Source: an uncultured Anaeromyxobacter sp.
GTDB lineage: Bacteria > Myxococcota > Myxococcia > Myxococcales > Anaeromyxobacteraceae
Length of the DNA: 55,663 nucleotides
NCBI GenBank assembly: GCA_903855945.1
Contig: CAIOAK010000085.1
Coordinates: 1-55,663 of the forward strand
Direction: 5' to 3'
Part shown: positions 28,298-36,786 of the stretch, piece after piece
Layout of the letters: each line of letters starts with the position of its first letter
Position numbering within the stretch: position 1 is the stretch's first letter
Made by a program: the position numbers and the translations under genes
The notes under the pieces: generated by a model
Seen by the model: only the letters and a program-made list of their open reading frames with translations
What the model was told of the DNA's origin: nothing
Database searches by the model: none

Positions 28298-29041
28298 TCA
28301 GGGGAGGAAGGTGAGGGGATCGCGGGGGCGCGTTCCCTCCCGCACCTCGAAGTGGAGGTGCGGGCCGGTGGTGCGCCCCGACTGGCCGACCTTGGCGACC
28401 GGAGTCCCGGCGGCCACTCGGTCCCCCTCCTTCACCAGGACCGCGCTGTTGTGCGCGTAGAGGGTGATGAGGGAGCCGGAGTGGCGAAGGATCACGATGG
28501 TGCCGTAGCCGGCCTGGTTGCCCGTGTAGATCACCTCGCCGGACGCGGCGGCGTGGACCAGCGTGCCCTCGGGCGCCGACAGGTCGATCCCGTCGTGGCG
28601 CTGTCCCTGCTTCACCCCGAAGCCGCGGTAGAGGACCCCCTTGAGCGGCCACTGCAGCGAGCCGTTCCCTCCCTTGCGGGGGGCCACCTCCGGCTCCAGG
28701 GCTGCGGTGGCGCCCGGGGGCAGCGGGCCCACGTCGAGCGAGCGGGCGGCGCCCGGGACGAAGAGCTGCTGGCCCGCGCTGATGGAGCGCGAATCGGTGA
28801 TCCCGTTCGCCTCCATCAGTTCCCGCGGGTCGATCCCGTAGGTCTTCGCGATCCGGTACAGCGTCTCGCCCTTCTGAACCACGTGGGTGGTGCCCACCAG
28901 GTCCGGCTCGACGTGGTCGTCGCCGGAGAGGGGGATGGGGGGCGTCCGCTGGCCGGAGACCTCCGTCGGCGTGCGCTGGCGGGAGGAGCAGCCGGAGAGC
29001 GTCGCCAGGGTGATCGCCCCGGCGACGAGCCACCGGGTCAC
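28298..29041 (-). CDS. nlpD: LysM-M23 lipoprotein, NlpD-like
   Basis: The 247-residue lipoprotein has a signal peptide with lipobox LSGC (C18), a single LysM domain (about 52-96, THVVQKGETLYRIAKTYGI) and a C-terminal M23 domain with HDGIDLS and GPHLHFEV. In NlpD-type proteins the M23 site is often degenerate and activates amidases. Here both zinc motifs (HxxxD and HxH) look intact, so it may be catalytic. It sits in the outer membrane or periplasm. The GTG start overlaps the surE stop as GTGA. The surE-nlpD order matches the surE-pcm-nlpD locus of enterobacteria. Confidence 0.88.
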   Translation of the reverse strand: MTRWLVAGAITLATLSGCSSRQRTPTEVSGQRTPPIPLSGDDHVEPDLVGTTHVVQKGETLYRIAKTYGIDPRELMEANGITDSRSISAGQQLFVPGAARSLDVGPLPPGATAALEPEVAPRKGGNGSLQWPLKGVLYRGFGVKQGQRHDGIDLSAPEGTLVHAAASGEVIYTGNQAGYGTIVILRHSGSLITLYAHNSAVLVKEGDRVAAGTPVAKVGQSGRTTGPHLHFEVREGTRPRDPLTFLP

Positions 29042-29796
29042 GGGCCGCGCTCCCTGCGGTAGCCGGGCACGTCCATGTCACCGAGCGGCGAGAGGAGTGC
29101 GTCGTGGGTGAGGTCGAGCTGGAGCGGGGTCACGGAGGCGAGTCCGTCGTCGAAGACCGTGTTGCAGTCGGAGAGGGGGATGTCCCCGTGGCTCGCGTCC
29201 CCGCCGATCCAGAAGTAGCTGCGGCCGCGCGGATCCTGCTTCTCCACCACCTCGTTGCCGTAGGTCCGGACGCCCAGGCGGGTGACCCGGTAGCCCTGCA
29301 CCGGGCCGGGCGGGACGTTCACGTTGAGGAGAGTGGGGGAGGCGGGAGGGTGGGCGAGGAGGCTTCGCGCCAGGACGGCCGCGAAGGCGGCGGCCGGTTC
29401 GAAGTCGTGGGGAGGTCGGGCCGCCAGGGAGACGGCGATGGAAGAGACGCCGAGCAGCGCGCCCTCCATCGCCGCGGCCACCGTCCCCGAGTAGAGGACG
29501 TCATTTCCCAGGTTGGGCCCGTGGTTCACCCCGGAGAGGACGATGTCGGGCGCGCGCCCCCGCAAGAGGTGGTTCAGAGCGAGGTAGATGGCGTCGGTGG
29601 GCGTCCCGTCCACCGCGAAGCGACGCTCGCCCACCTGGGTGATCCGGAGCGGCCGGTGGAGGGAGATGGCGTGGCTGGAGGCCGACTGCTCCCGGTCGGG
29701 AGCCACGATCCAGACCTCGTCCCCGGGGAAGGCGGCGGCCAGGGCGGCCAGGCCCGAAGCGTGGACACCGTCGTCGTTGGAGAGCAGCACGCGCAC
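29038..29796 (-). CDS. surE: 5'/3'-nucleotidase SurE
   Basis: The 252-residue phosphatase acts on nucleoside monophosphates. The metal site is in the N-terminal VLLSNDDGVHASG, with D8 and D9, the serine in DREQSASSHAISL and SGVNHGPNLGNDVLYSGTVAAAMEG (seen as SGVNHGPNLGNDVLYSGTV). Length is typical (about 250). The start is GTG 29796; a second GTG lies two codons on. No Shine-Dalgarno precedes it, but a TGC-TACATT element lies just upstream. It is the first gene of surE-nlpD, and the two overlap by 4 bases. Confidence 0.93.
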   Translation of the reverse strand: MRVLLSNDDGVHASGLAALAAAFPGDEVWIVAPDREQSASSHAISLHRPLRITQVGERRFAVDGTPTDAIYLALNHLLRGRAPDIVLSGVNHGPNLGNDVLYSGTVAAAMEGALLGVSSIAVSLAARPPHDFEPAAAFAAVLARSLLAHPPASPTLLNVNVPPGPVQGYRVTRLGVRTYGNEVVEKQDPRGRSYFWIGGDASHGDIPLSDCNTVFDDGLASVTPLQLDLTHDALLSPLGDMDVPGYRRERGP

Positions 29797-29803
29797 GCCG
29801 GCG

Positions 29804-29812
29804 AATGTAGCA
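29804..29812 (-). promoter_or_regulatory. Extended -10 of surE (leaderless)
   Basis: On the minus strand TGC-TACATT is followed by seven bases and the surE GTG. This is one of the best extended -10 matches in the window. No Shine-Dalgarno exists in the short space. Confidence 0.5.
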
Positions 29813-29840
29813 GCGCCCCGCCCCCCCGGCCAGGAACGGG

Positions 29841-30650
29841 TCAGCGCAGTCCGGCCAGGAGCACGACCAGCGCGACGACGCTGCCGGTGAGCGCGCCCCA
29901 TCCCACCCGACGCAGGCGGCTTGCGGGGACGCGCAGGCCGATCACTGTGAGTGAAGAGAGCGCCAGGGGAGCCACCGCCGCCGGGACGGTCCAGGGCGCG
30001 ATCCGGAGCGCGGACAGCGCGACCGCGATCCCCTGCAGGAGCAGGACCGCGCCCATCGCGGGGAGTCCCGGGTCCCGTGCCGGGGCCCGGGCGCGAGCGA
30101 GCACCACCTCGACCGCCAGCGTGGTGGCGGCGAATCCGAGGATCCAGGCGACCCAGGCCGCCGCTGCCGCGGCCACCGTCGCCCCGGCGGCCACCGCCAC
30201 CGGGAAACCGGCCGACGAGAGAGCGACCGCCACGGCCACCTCTCCCGCCACCGTGCGTTCCAGTTCCAGCCTCACGAGCAGCGCGACCACCGCCGCCAGC
30301 AACGGCGGGACCCCCGCGGCGAGACGGGCCGCCGGAGGGGAGAGGAAGAGTCCCGCTCCGGCGAGAAGGGTCGCCGCCGCCGCCAGGCGAAAGGCCAGGC
30401 GGACGGCGCGCGCCCCGTCCTCGTCCCGCGCCCGGCGGCCCCGACGGCCGGTGGCGACGAGGAGCGGCTCGTAGGCCAGGAATCCGGCGAAGGCGCCCGC
30501 TGCGAGAAGGAAGGCCGCGGGCCCCGGCCTCCCCAGTGCGAGCCCGCAGGCGAGGGGCATCGCGATCTGGCCGTAGGCGCCGTGCTCGTGCGGCAGGAGG
30601 TTGCGGCGTGCGGTCGCGGGCATGGGTTGGCGCGGAGCGCGCCCCCTCAT
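29841..30650 (-). CDS. YwiC-like membrane protein
   Basis: The 269-residue protein has 8-9 hydrophobic segments rich in A, V and L. Its N-terminus carries LLPHEHGAYGQIAMPL, the hallmark of the YwiC-like family (PxEHGAWG), followed by a helix pair and a long cytoplasmic basic stretch (TGRRGRRARDEDGAR). Function is not established. The ATG at 30650 overlaps the thioesterase stop (ATGA), giving translational coupling. An alternative ATG lies at 30623. It is the last gene of the phospholipase-thioesterase run. Confidence 0.85.
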   Translation of the reverse strand: MRGRAPRQPMPATARRNLLPHEHGAYGQIAMPLACGLALGRPGPAAFLLAAGAFAGFLAYEPLLVATGRRGRRARDEDGARAVRLAFRLAAAATLLAGAGLFLSPPAARLAAGVPPLLAAVVALLVRLELERTVAGEVAVAVALSSAGFPVAVAAGATVAAAAAAWVAWILGFAATTLAVEVVLARARAPARDPGLPAMGAVLLLQGIAVALSALRIAPWTVPAAVAPLALSSLTVIGLRVPASRLRRVGWGALTGSVVALVVLLAGLR

Positions 30651-31102
30651 CTCCTGCGGATGGCGGGCAGCTCCGAGAAGGGATCGCTCCGGGGTGCCGC
30701 CTGGAGCACCTCGGCGAGGTCGCGGGGCGGCGCCGTGGCCCGACGCAGCTCGAGGTCGATCCAGCCCCCCAGCACCGTGATCCGGGCCATCTCGGTCCCG
30801 TCCACCTTCCAGAGCCGATGGAGGAGCGACCAGCGGGAGGCATCGGGGGCGAGACCGGCCACGAGCGAATCGACGAGCACCTCCTCGCCGATGGAGGCCT
30901 CGCGCCGGTATTCGATCTCCTCCCGGAAGAGCACCGGGCCGAGCTGCAGCGACTGGAAGCGCTTCCAGGGGAAGCCGAGCGTCGCGAACATGGCCACGCG
31001 GGTGTCGGTGGCGTACTCGGAGAACGCGGTGTTGCGCATGTGGCCGTTCGCATCCGCGTCGGACCAGCGCACCACGAAGCGACGGGGGGCAGCGATGCTC
31101 AT
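30647..31102 (-). CDS. Acyl-CoA thioesterase, 4HBT hot-dog fold
   Basis: The 151-residue protein carries the 4-hydroxybenzoyl-CoA-thioesterase-type motif VVRWSDADANGHMRN, with the catalytic aspartate and the NxHxxN loop, at residues 10-24. It is followed by the long helix SEYATDTRVAMFATLG and the five-stranded sheet. It should hydrolyse acyl-CoA or acyl-ACP in the cytosol. Its ATG overlaps the stop of the phospholipase-like gene, and its stop overlaps the YwiC-like start (both ATGA). Co-expression with a secreted phospholipase hints at lipid-product turnover, but this is inference. Confidence 0.88.
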   Translation of the reverse strand: MSIAAPRRFVVRWSDADANGHMRNTAFSEYATDTRVAMFATLGFPWKRFQSLQLGPVLFREEIEYRREASIGEEVLVDSLVAGLAPDASRWSLLHRLWKVDGTEMARITVLGGWIDLELRRATAPPRDLAEVLQAAPRSDPFSELPAIRRR

Positions 31103-33027
31103 CGGGGCGGCGCCAGGTCGTCGCGGGAGCCGAAGAAGTAGCGTCCGTCGAACTGGGCGCGGAGGAAGAAGTTGTAGGAGGGGCCGATGGCCGCGTTCCC
31201 GAAGCCCTCGGGGAAGACGACCGGGCTCGTGAAGGGGATCTCCACGCCGAACCCGAACTGCAGGACCGTGGCGAAGACGAGCTGGGTCGCGAAGGTGCGG
31301 AACGGGGTCCACTCCAGGATGGGGAAGTTGAGCGCGATCGACCGCAGCTTCGCGGCGCCGTAGATCGACTGGGGCTCGGGGGGCGGCCCGACGGGGGTGA
31401 GGATGACCACGTCGGAGAGGTAGCCGTAGAGCACCGTGTCCACCTCCCGCCCGATGACGACCTGCAGCGTGCCCACGCCCACGGGGAAGCCCTGCTCGTA
31501 GGGGATGAGCCCGCCGCTCGCGGCGGCCACGCCCACCGACGACAGCGCGCTCGGCGAGACGAGGGCGAGGATCGGTCCGAGGAGCAGCATGTCTCCGGGG
31601 ATGAGCCAGAAGGGGAGCCGCAGGTCGAGCCGGAGGCCGGTGCGGGCGGGGACGCGCGGGAAGTAGGAACTCGTTCCGAGCACCGAGCACACGGGCCCGG
31701 CGTCGCAGGGGTTGGTCTGGGCCGACTGCATCGTGATGCCGGCGTCGACGAAGATGAGTCCGGTTCCCACCGACCCCGTGAGGCTCTCGGCGCCGAAGCC
31801 CAGGCGGATGCCGGCGGAGAGCGAGCCGTAGAACTGCGCGACGTCGGTGCCGAATCCGCCCCATCCCAGGTTTCCCGTGGCCGAGGCGAAGGCCCCCACG
31901 AACGGACCGAGCTCCTCGCGGAACCGGGGCAGGTGCACGTCCCCCTCGCCGCGCCCCGGCACGGGCATCGCCATGACCACGGTGGTGAAGTGGCGACCCA
32001 GCGTGTCGAGCCCGGCCACCGAGGGCTGGAGCTCCTCCTTGCAGGAGTCGAAGGCGAAGATCTCGGCGGCGGGCCGCCCGAACGCCGTCGCGAGCCGCCC
32101 CAGCTCGTCCCCGGGACGGAGCGCCGAGACGAGCTGCTCGAGGCTGCGCTCCAGCGCGGCGGAGGCGCGGCGCAGGTCCGCGGGGCGCATGTGGGAGTCG
32201 CCGAAGAGGATGGCGGGCTCGCCGCCCCAGGTGACGCTGTCGAACCCGAACTCGTTGTAGTAGTCGTGCGTCCCCTTGCGCCAGGCGTCGCTGCCCCAGG
32301 TGCCGACCACGTGCCCGGAGGCGTAGGTGTCCTCGAGCCAGTGGAGCGCGTAGCCCTCGGCCACGAGGATGCGGAGCGCCGCGGCGGGCCGCTCCGCCGG
32401 AGGCGGCGGGCTGGAGGCGTAGCGCTGCGCCAGCTCCAGAGCCGCCATGTGGTACTGGAGGTAGAGCCCCATCGCGTTCAGCGGCGCCCCCTCCTTCACG
32501 GCGTTGCGCATGTAGGTGCCGGCGTCGTTGTCGATCCGGGGGAGGAGGAAGTGGGAGTTGTTGGCTCCGGCGCGGCTCACGTACTCCGTGTCGGCGGCCT
32601 GCAGGTCCAGGTTCTGGACGGCGATGGCGGAGAGCATCTGGTCGCGGTCGGAGGCCTTCTGGAGGTTTCTCTTGGTCTCCGCTCCGATCCGGGCGACGTC
32701 CATGATCCAGGCGCTCGGCAGGGTTCGCTGGGCCACCTCACGCGGGCTGCAGGAGTGGTCGCCCGACATGGCGGGGAAGGCCGCGAAATCGATGCAACCG
32801 GGCTTGAGTCCCTGGTCGCCGGCGCTCGGCGAGGCGCAGAGCCGGGACGGGAGCGCCTTCCGGGCCTCGGCCCAGAGCGCGTCGAACACCTCCCGGTCGC
32901 CGGGGGGGAGCTGTTGCACCCCGGCCACCGCGATGTCGCGGTGCTCGGGGTAGATCCAGGCGGACGCCGTCCCGGGGAGGGCGGACAGGGCCAGAGCGGC
33001 CAGCCATGCCGCCGTCGAGGTGCGCAT
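31099..33027 (-). CDS. Secreted zinc phospholipase C-like protein with a barrel-like C-terminus
   Basis: The 642-residue precursor has a signal peptide ending in TASA, so the mature chain starts at W24, the N-terminal tryptophan that ligates zinc in bacterial phospholipase C and P1/S1 nucleases. Further likely ligands are H29, D90/H91, H159 in NSHF (as in B. cereus PLC), and H229, D233 and H239 in HWLEDTYASGH (H-x3-D-x5-H). H254 and E259 may complete the set. From about 340 on the sequence changes to alternating hydrophobic strands with many aromatics and glycines, ending in FNFFLRAQFDGRYFFGS-like strands (FFLRAQFDGRYFFG), which look like an outer-membrane barrel. Lipid or nucleic-acid hydrolysis is inferred. 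It overlaps the thioesterase by 4 bases. Confidence 0.78.
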   Translation of the reverse strand: MRTSTAAWLAALALSALPGTASAWIYPEHRDIAVAGVQQLPPGDREVFDALWAEARKALPSRLCASPSAGDQGLKPGCIDFAAFPAMSGDHSCSPREVAQRTLPSAWIMDVARIGAETKRNLQKASDRDQMLSAIAVQNLDLQAADTEYVSRAGANNSHFLLPRIDNDAGTYMRNAVKEGAPLNAMGLYLQYHMAALELAQRYASSPPPPAERPAAALRILVAEGYALHWLEDTYASGHVVGTWGSDAWRKGTHDYYNEFGFDSVTWGGEPAILFGDSHMRPADLRRASAALERSLEQLVSALRPGDELGRLATAFGRPAAEIFAFDSCKEELQPSVAGLDTLGRHFTTVVMAMPVPGRGEGDVHLPRFREELGPFVGAFASATGNLGWGGFGTDVAQFYGSLSAGIRLGFGAESLTGSVGTGLIFVDAGITMQSAQTNPCDAGPVCSVLGTSSYFPRVPARTGLRLDLRLPFWLIPGDMLLLGPILALVSPSALSSVGVAAASGGLIPYEQGFPVGVGTLQVVIGREVDTVLYGYLSDVVILTPVGPPPEPQSIYGAAKLRSIALNFPILEWTPFRTFATQLVFATVLQFGFGVEIPFTSPVVFPEGFGNAAIGPSYNFFLRAQFDGRYFFGSRDDLAPPR

Positions 33028-33085
33028 CCCTCGCAGGTAGCAGGACCCGGCGGCGCGGGCAAGAGCGGCGGAATATGAGGACGGC

Positions 33086-34264
33086 TTGGCCTCGATCGAC
33101 GTCCACGTCCGGTCCACCCTCTCCGACGTCCTGCCCGAGGAATGGGACCGGCTCTGGTTCCACGAGCCCGAAAGGGCCACCCCGTTCCTGTCCCACGCCT
33201 GGCTCGATGCGCTGGAGCAATCGGGCGCCGCGACGCCGGAACGGGGATGGTCGGGGCGCCATCTGATCCTGAAGAGGGAGGGGCGCGCCGTGGCCGCGCT
33301 TCCCGCCTGGGTCCGGAGCGACTCCCACGGTGACTTCGGCCGCGACTGGCAATGGGCCGACGCCGCCCAGCGGGCCGGGATCGACTACTACCCGAAGCTG
33401 GTGGTCGGGGTCCCCTTCACGCCGGCCACCGGACGCCGGTTGCTCGTCGCCGAGGGCGAGGACCGGATGTCGATGGCCCGCATCGCGATCGACGCGCTGC
33501 GTGAACTCTGCGCCGAGGAGGGCATCCACTCGATCCACGTGCTCCACATGCCGACGGAGGATGCCGAGGAGATGGAGGCGGCGGGGCTCGCGCTCCATCT
33601 CGACTTCCAGTACCACTGGGTGAACGCCGGGTACCGGACCTTCGACGATTTTCTCGCCCGCTTCCCCTCTCGCCGGAGGAACGCGATCCGGAGGGAGCGG
33701 GCGGCGCCGGCGGCGCAGGGCATCTCCATCCGGACGGTCTCCGGGGCCGAGCTGGGGGAGCGACCGGAGGCGTGGGCCCAGGACGTGGCCCGGCTCCACG
33801 GCCACTCGGTCTCACGCATGGAGTGGGGCATGCGCTTCCTCGAGCGGCGCTTCTTCGAGCGGGTGATGCGCACCATGCCGGGCTTCCTGGAGGTGGTGGA
33901 GGCACGCCGGGAGGGGCGGCTCGCCGCCATGGCGTTCAACGTGGCGTCGCAGACCAGGCTCTTCGGTCGCTACTGGGGGGCCGTGGAGGAGCACCCGTTC
34001 CTCCACTTCAACGTGGCCCTCTACCACTCCGTGGAGGAGTGCATCCGGCTCGGTCGAAAGGTCTTCGAGGGAGGCGCCGGCGGCGACCACAAGCTCTCCC
34101 GGGGGTTCGAGCCGGTCGAGGTGTGGAGCGCCCACCACTTCCTCGACCCCCGGCTCGATGTCCCGCTGCGCGGTCACCTCGAGGCCGAGCGGGCCTCGTC
34201 GGTCGCGGCCATCGCCCGCTGGAGGGCGAACGAGCCGGTCCTCAAGCCGCTCTTCCCCAGCTGA
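33086..34264 (+). CDS. GNAT/FemAB-like acyltransferase (COG3146-type)
   Basis: The 392-residue protein has a family-like start (VRSTLSDVLPEEWDRLW). Motifs include ATPFLSHAWLDALEQSG near 33, FARFPSRRRNAIRRER-type basic helix (FPSRRRNAIRRER) near 192, and a C-terminal FEGGAGGDHKLSRGFEPVE near 333. These fit the predicted N-acyltransferases of COG3146 (DUF482). The acyl donor and target are unknown; peptide or lipid acylation is possible. The start is a TTG at 33086, preceded by GAGGA; an out-of-frame ATG at 33075 is not usable. Its last 23 bases overlap the convergent methyltransferase gene. Confidence 0.82.
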   Translation: MASIDVHVRSTLSDVLPEEWDRLWFHEPERATPFLSHAWLDALEQSGAATPERGWSGRHLILKREGRAVAALPAWVRSDSHGDFGRDWQWADAAQRAGIDYYPKLVVGVPFTPATGRRLLVAEGEDRMSMARIAIDALRELCAEEGIHSIHVLHMPTEDAEEMEAAGLALHLDFQYHWVNAGYRTFDDFLARFPSRRRNAIRRERAAPAAQGISIRTVSGAELGERPEAWAQDVARLHGHSVSRMEWGMRFLERRFFERVMRTMPGFLEVVEARREGRLAAMAFNVASQTRLFGRYWGAVEEHPFLHFNVALYHSVEECIRLGRKVFEGGAGGDHKLSRGFEPVEVWSAHHFLDPRLDVPLRGHLEAERASSVAAIARWRANEPVLKPLFPS

Positions 34265-34997
34265 GGGTCAGCTCCCGGGTCCAGGTCGCGCCGCCCGCGC
34301 GATCCGCGAGCTCACGCGCCGAGGCGAGCAGCGCGAGGAGTCGCGACGGGCCGAGCGCCGGACCCACGAGGGAGAGGGAGCGCAGGACCGCCTCGAGCCG
34401 CTCCGGCGGAAGGTGCTCCTCCGAGGGGAAGCGCTCCCGGGTCACCTCCCGCACCCCCGCTGCGGCGAGGAACTGGTCCAGGCGCGACGCCGGCCGGGCG
34501 GCTGCGCGTGGATTCTCCGCGGCGATCAGGCATGCGATCGCGTCGGCGAAGGGGGAGCCGCCCAGGCGCGCCTCGACGACGGCCAGGACGCCCCCCGGGG
34601 AGAGCAGCCGGGCCGCCTCGATCCCCGTGCGCTCCGGTTCCACCCACTGGAGCGCGTCCGCCAGGAACACGAGGCTCGCCGCGCCGGGCGGCAGCCCGGT
34701 GGCCTCGGCGGCCGCGTGGACGGGTTCCACCGGGATCCCCGCTGCTCCCTCCCGGAGCACCTCGAGCATGGCGATGGCCGGCTCCACCGCGCGAACGTGG
34801 ATGCCCCGGACGCCGAGCGGCAGGGCGAGGAGGCCGGTTCCCGCGCCGAGATCGACGACCGCCGGCCCCACGCCCCCGAGCGCGACGAGCCGCTCGACGA
34901 GCGCGTCGGGATACCCCGGCCGCGCGCGGTAGTCGGTGGCCAGCCGGTTGAAGACCCACCGGCTCGCGTCCTCCACCGAGATTCCCCTGCGCCCCAT
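34242..34997 (-). CDS. SAM-dependent class I methyltransferase
   Basis: The 251-residue protein has a Methyltransf_11-like core: AVVDLGAGTGLLALPL (motif I) near residue 47, VEPAIAMLEVL (motif II), ADALQWVEPER (motif IV, W-rich) and LLSPGGVLAVVEA. The start includes a ubiE-like FNRLATDYRARPGYPDALVERL (seen as ATDYRARPGYP), typical of methyltransferases acting on small molecules. Substrate unknown. No Shine-Dalgarno precedes the ATG; a TGC-TAAGGT element lies six bases upstream. It shares a 48-base gap with the divergent ABC gene and overlaps the acyltransferase 3' end by 23 bases. Confidence 0.85.
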   Translation of the reverse strand: MGRRGISVEDASRWVFNRLATDYRARPGYPDALVERLVALGGVGPAVVDLGAGTGLLALPLGVRGIHVRAVEPAIAMLEVLREGAAGIPVEPVHAAAEATGLPPGAASLVFLADALQWVEPERTGIEAARLLSPGGVLAVVEARLGGSPFADAIACLIAAENPRAAARPASRLDQFLAAAGVREVTRERFPSEEHLPPERLEAVLRSLSLVGPALGPSRLLALLASARELADRAGGATWTRELTLSWGRAA

Positions 34998-35003
34998 CCC
35001 ACG

Positions 35004-35012
35004 ACCTTAGCA
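35004..35012 (-). promoter_or_regulatory. Extended -10 of the 34242-34997 methyltransferase (leaderless)
   Basis: On the minus strand TGC-TAAGGT is followed by six bases and the ATG. Together with TACACT on the other strand it makes a compact divergent promoter pair. Confidence 0.45.
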
Positions 35013-35033
35013 GCGCGCCGGCCCCACCTGCTC

Positions 35034-35039
35034 TACACT
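35034..35039 (+). promoter_or_regulatory. Candidate -10 of the ABC transporter operon (leaderless)
   Basis: TACACT is followed by six bases and the GTG at 35046. No Shine-Dalgarno is present. Confidence 0.45.
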
Positions 35040-35045
35040 TCGACC

Positions 35046-35978
35046 GTGCCCGACCCCGTCGTCCGCATCCGCGGACTCTCCAAGCGCTACGGCGACTTCA
35101 CCGCCCTCGACCGGGTAGACCTCGACGTGGTCCAGGGAGAGATCCTCGCGCTCCTCGGACCCAACGGAGCGGGGAAGACCACACTCATCAGCATCGTGGC
35201 CGGACTGGTCCGCGCCAGCGAGGGGGAGGCCACCGTCCTCGGTCGGGACGTGGTGCGGGACTACCGGTTCACCCGGCGCGCCGTGGGGCTCGTGCCCCAG
35301 GAGACCAACTTCGACCCGTTCTTCACCGTCGAGGAGACCCTGCGCTTCCAGGCCGGCTACTTCGGGGTTCGCCTCTCCCCCGATCGGCTCGAGGAGATCC
35401 TCCATGCGCTCGATCTGGCCGGAAAGCGGCACGCCAACACCCGGTCGCTGTCGGGCGGGATGAAGCGCCGGCTCCTGATCGGCAAGGCGCTCGTCCACGA
35501 ACCAAAGGTCCTCTTCCTCGACGAACCCACCGCGGGCGTGGACGTGCGGCTCCGGCAGCAGCTCTGGGCGTACGTCCGCCTGCTCCGGTCCCGTGGCACC
35601 ACCATCGTGCTCACCACCCACTACCTGGAGGAGGCCGAGGAGCTCGCGGAGCGCGTGGCCGTGATCGATCGGGGGCGCATCCTGCTCGTCGAGGGGAAGG
35701 AACTCTTGATGGCGCGCCGGGGAGGCAAGACGCTGCGGGTCTCGCTCGGCGCCCCCATCCCCGAGCTGCCCGGTCGCCTCGCGGCCATGGGGGCGAGGCT
35801 CGCCGAGGGCGGATGCGCCATCGACGTCGATGCGCCATCGGAGGGTTCCTTCGGCCCGGTGCTCGCGGCCCTGGCCGAGGCCGGCCTGCCGATAGGCGAC
35901 GTCGAGACCCGGCGGGCTCGCCTGGAGGAGGTCTTCGTCTCGCTTCTCGGGGATGGGGCTGCCGGGGGTGCGCCGTGA
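35046..35978 (+). CDS. ABC-2-type exporter ATP-binding protein
   Basis: The 310-residue ATPase has Walker A GPNGAGKTT near residue 41, the Q-loop GLVPQETNFD, signature LSGGMKRR, Walker B VLFLDEPTAGVD and the H motif TTHYLEEAEEL. A 70-residue C-terminal extension is like those of drug-resistance (DrrA/CcmA-type) ATPases. It drives an exporter together with the permease encoded downstream. The GTG at 35046 follows a -10-like TACACT, without Shine-Dalgarno. The stop overlaps the permease start as GTGA. The substrate is unknown. Confidence 0.92.
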   Translation: MPDPVVRIRGLSKRYGDFTALDRVDLDVVQGEILALLGPNGAGKTTLISIVAGLVRASEGEATVLGRDVVRDYRFTRRAVGLVPQETNFDPFFTVEETLRFQAGYFGVRLSPDRLEEILHALDLAGKRHANTRSLSGGMKRRLLIGKALVHEPKVLFLDEPTAGVDVRLRQQLWAYVRLLRSRGTTIVLTTHYLEEAEELAERVAVIDRGRILLVEGKELLMARRGGKTLRVSLGAPIPELPGRLAAMGARLAEGGCAIDVDAPSEGSFGPVLAALAEAGLPIGDVETRRARLEEVFVSLLGDGAAGGAP

Positions 35979-36736
35979 ACACCCTGGGTGTCCGGACGCT
36001 CTTCTCGAAGGAGATGCGCCGCTTCCTGCGGGTGCCGGGGCAGACCGTGCTCTCCCCCCTCATCACCACCTCCCTCTATTTCCTGGTGTTCGGCTGGTCG
36101 CTGGGCAGCCGGATCCGGGAGGTGGACGGCGTCCCGTACGCGCGCTTCATCCTGCCGGGTCTGGTGATGCTCGGGGTGGTCACGAACGCCTACCTGAACA
36201 GCGCCTCCTCCCTCTTCGTCATGAAGCTGCAGGGGACGGTGGTGGACGTGCTCGTCTCGCCGCTCTCCTACGCCGAGATCCTGGGCGCCTTCGTGGCGGC
36301 GGCGGTGGTCCGCGGCCTCCTCGTCGGCGGGATCATGTGGCTCGTGGGCGCGGCCTTCACCGGCTTCGGAGTGGCCCACCCGGCCGTGGCGACCCTCCTG
36401 CTCGTGGCCGTGGCGTCCGGCTTCGCCGCCCTGGGGTTCCTCACGGCGACGTGGGCGGCGAGCTTCGAGCAGGTGAACTTCCTGCCCACCTTCGTGGTCA
36501 CGCCCCTCACGTTCCTGGGCGGCGTCTTCTACTCGGCGTCGATGGCGCCGCCCGCGCTCCGCTGGCTCACCCGGTCGAACCCCGTCTACTACCTCGTCGA
36601 GGCGCTTCGCTGGGCGGTGCTCGGCCGGTCGGACGTTCCCCCGGGCGCGGGGCTGGCGGTGGCGGCGGTGCTCGCCACCGGAGCCCTCGCAGCGGCCTAC
36701 GCAGTCCTGCGAAGCGGCTGGCGGCTCCGGGGATAG
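35975..36736 (+). CDS. ABC-2-type exporter permease
   Basis: The 253-residue membrane protein has the six-helix ABC-2 outline: an N-terminal amphipathic LFSKEMRRFLRVPGQTVLSPL, helices from TSLYFLVFGWSLG onward, the LKLQGT/LVSPLSYAEI cytoplasmic loop (VDVLVSPLSYAEI), and the conserved PLTFLGGVFYSASMAPPALRWLTRSNPVYYLVEALR end (quoted in part: FLGGVFYS, NPVYYLVEALR). With the ATPase upstream (4-base overlap) it should form a homodimeric-permease exporter of a lipid, polysaccharide or drug-like molecule. Confidence 0.92.
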   Translation: MNTLGVRTLFSKEMRRFLRVPGQTVLSPLITTSLYFLVFGWSLGSRIREVDGVPYARFILPGLVMLGVVTNAYLNSASSLFVMKLQGTVVDVLVSPLSYAEILGAFVAAAVVRGLLVGGIMWLVGAAFTGFGVAHPAVATLLLVAVASGFAALGFLTATWAASFEQVNFLPTFVVTPLTFLGGVFYSASMAPPALRWLTRSNPVYYLVEALRWAVLGRSDVPPGAGLAVAAVLATGALAAAYAVLRSGWRLRG

Positions 36737-36741
36737 GCGGT

Positions 36742-36747
36742 TATCTT
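36742..36747 (+). promoter_or_regulatory. Weak candidate -10 for the OB-fold lipoprotein gene
   Basis: TATCTT lies in the 50-base gap after the permease gene, 40 bases before the ATG. It matches 4 of 6 -10 positions; no -35 is clear. Read-through from the exporter genes is equally possible. Confidence 0.25.
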
Positions 36748-36786
36748 ACGTCGCCAGTTCAGGCCCAAGGTTCCCGGAGGAATTTC

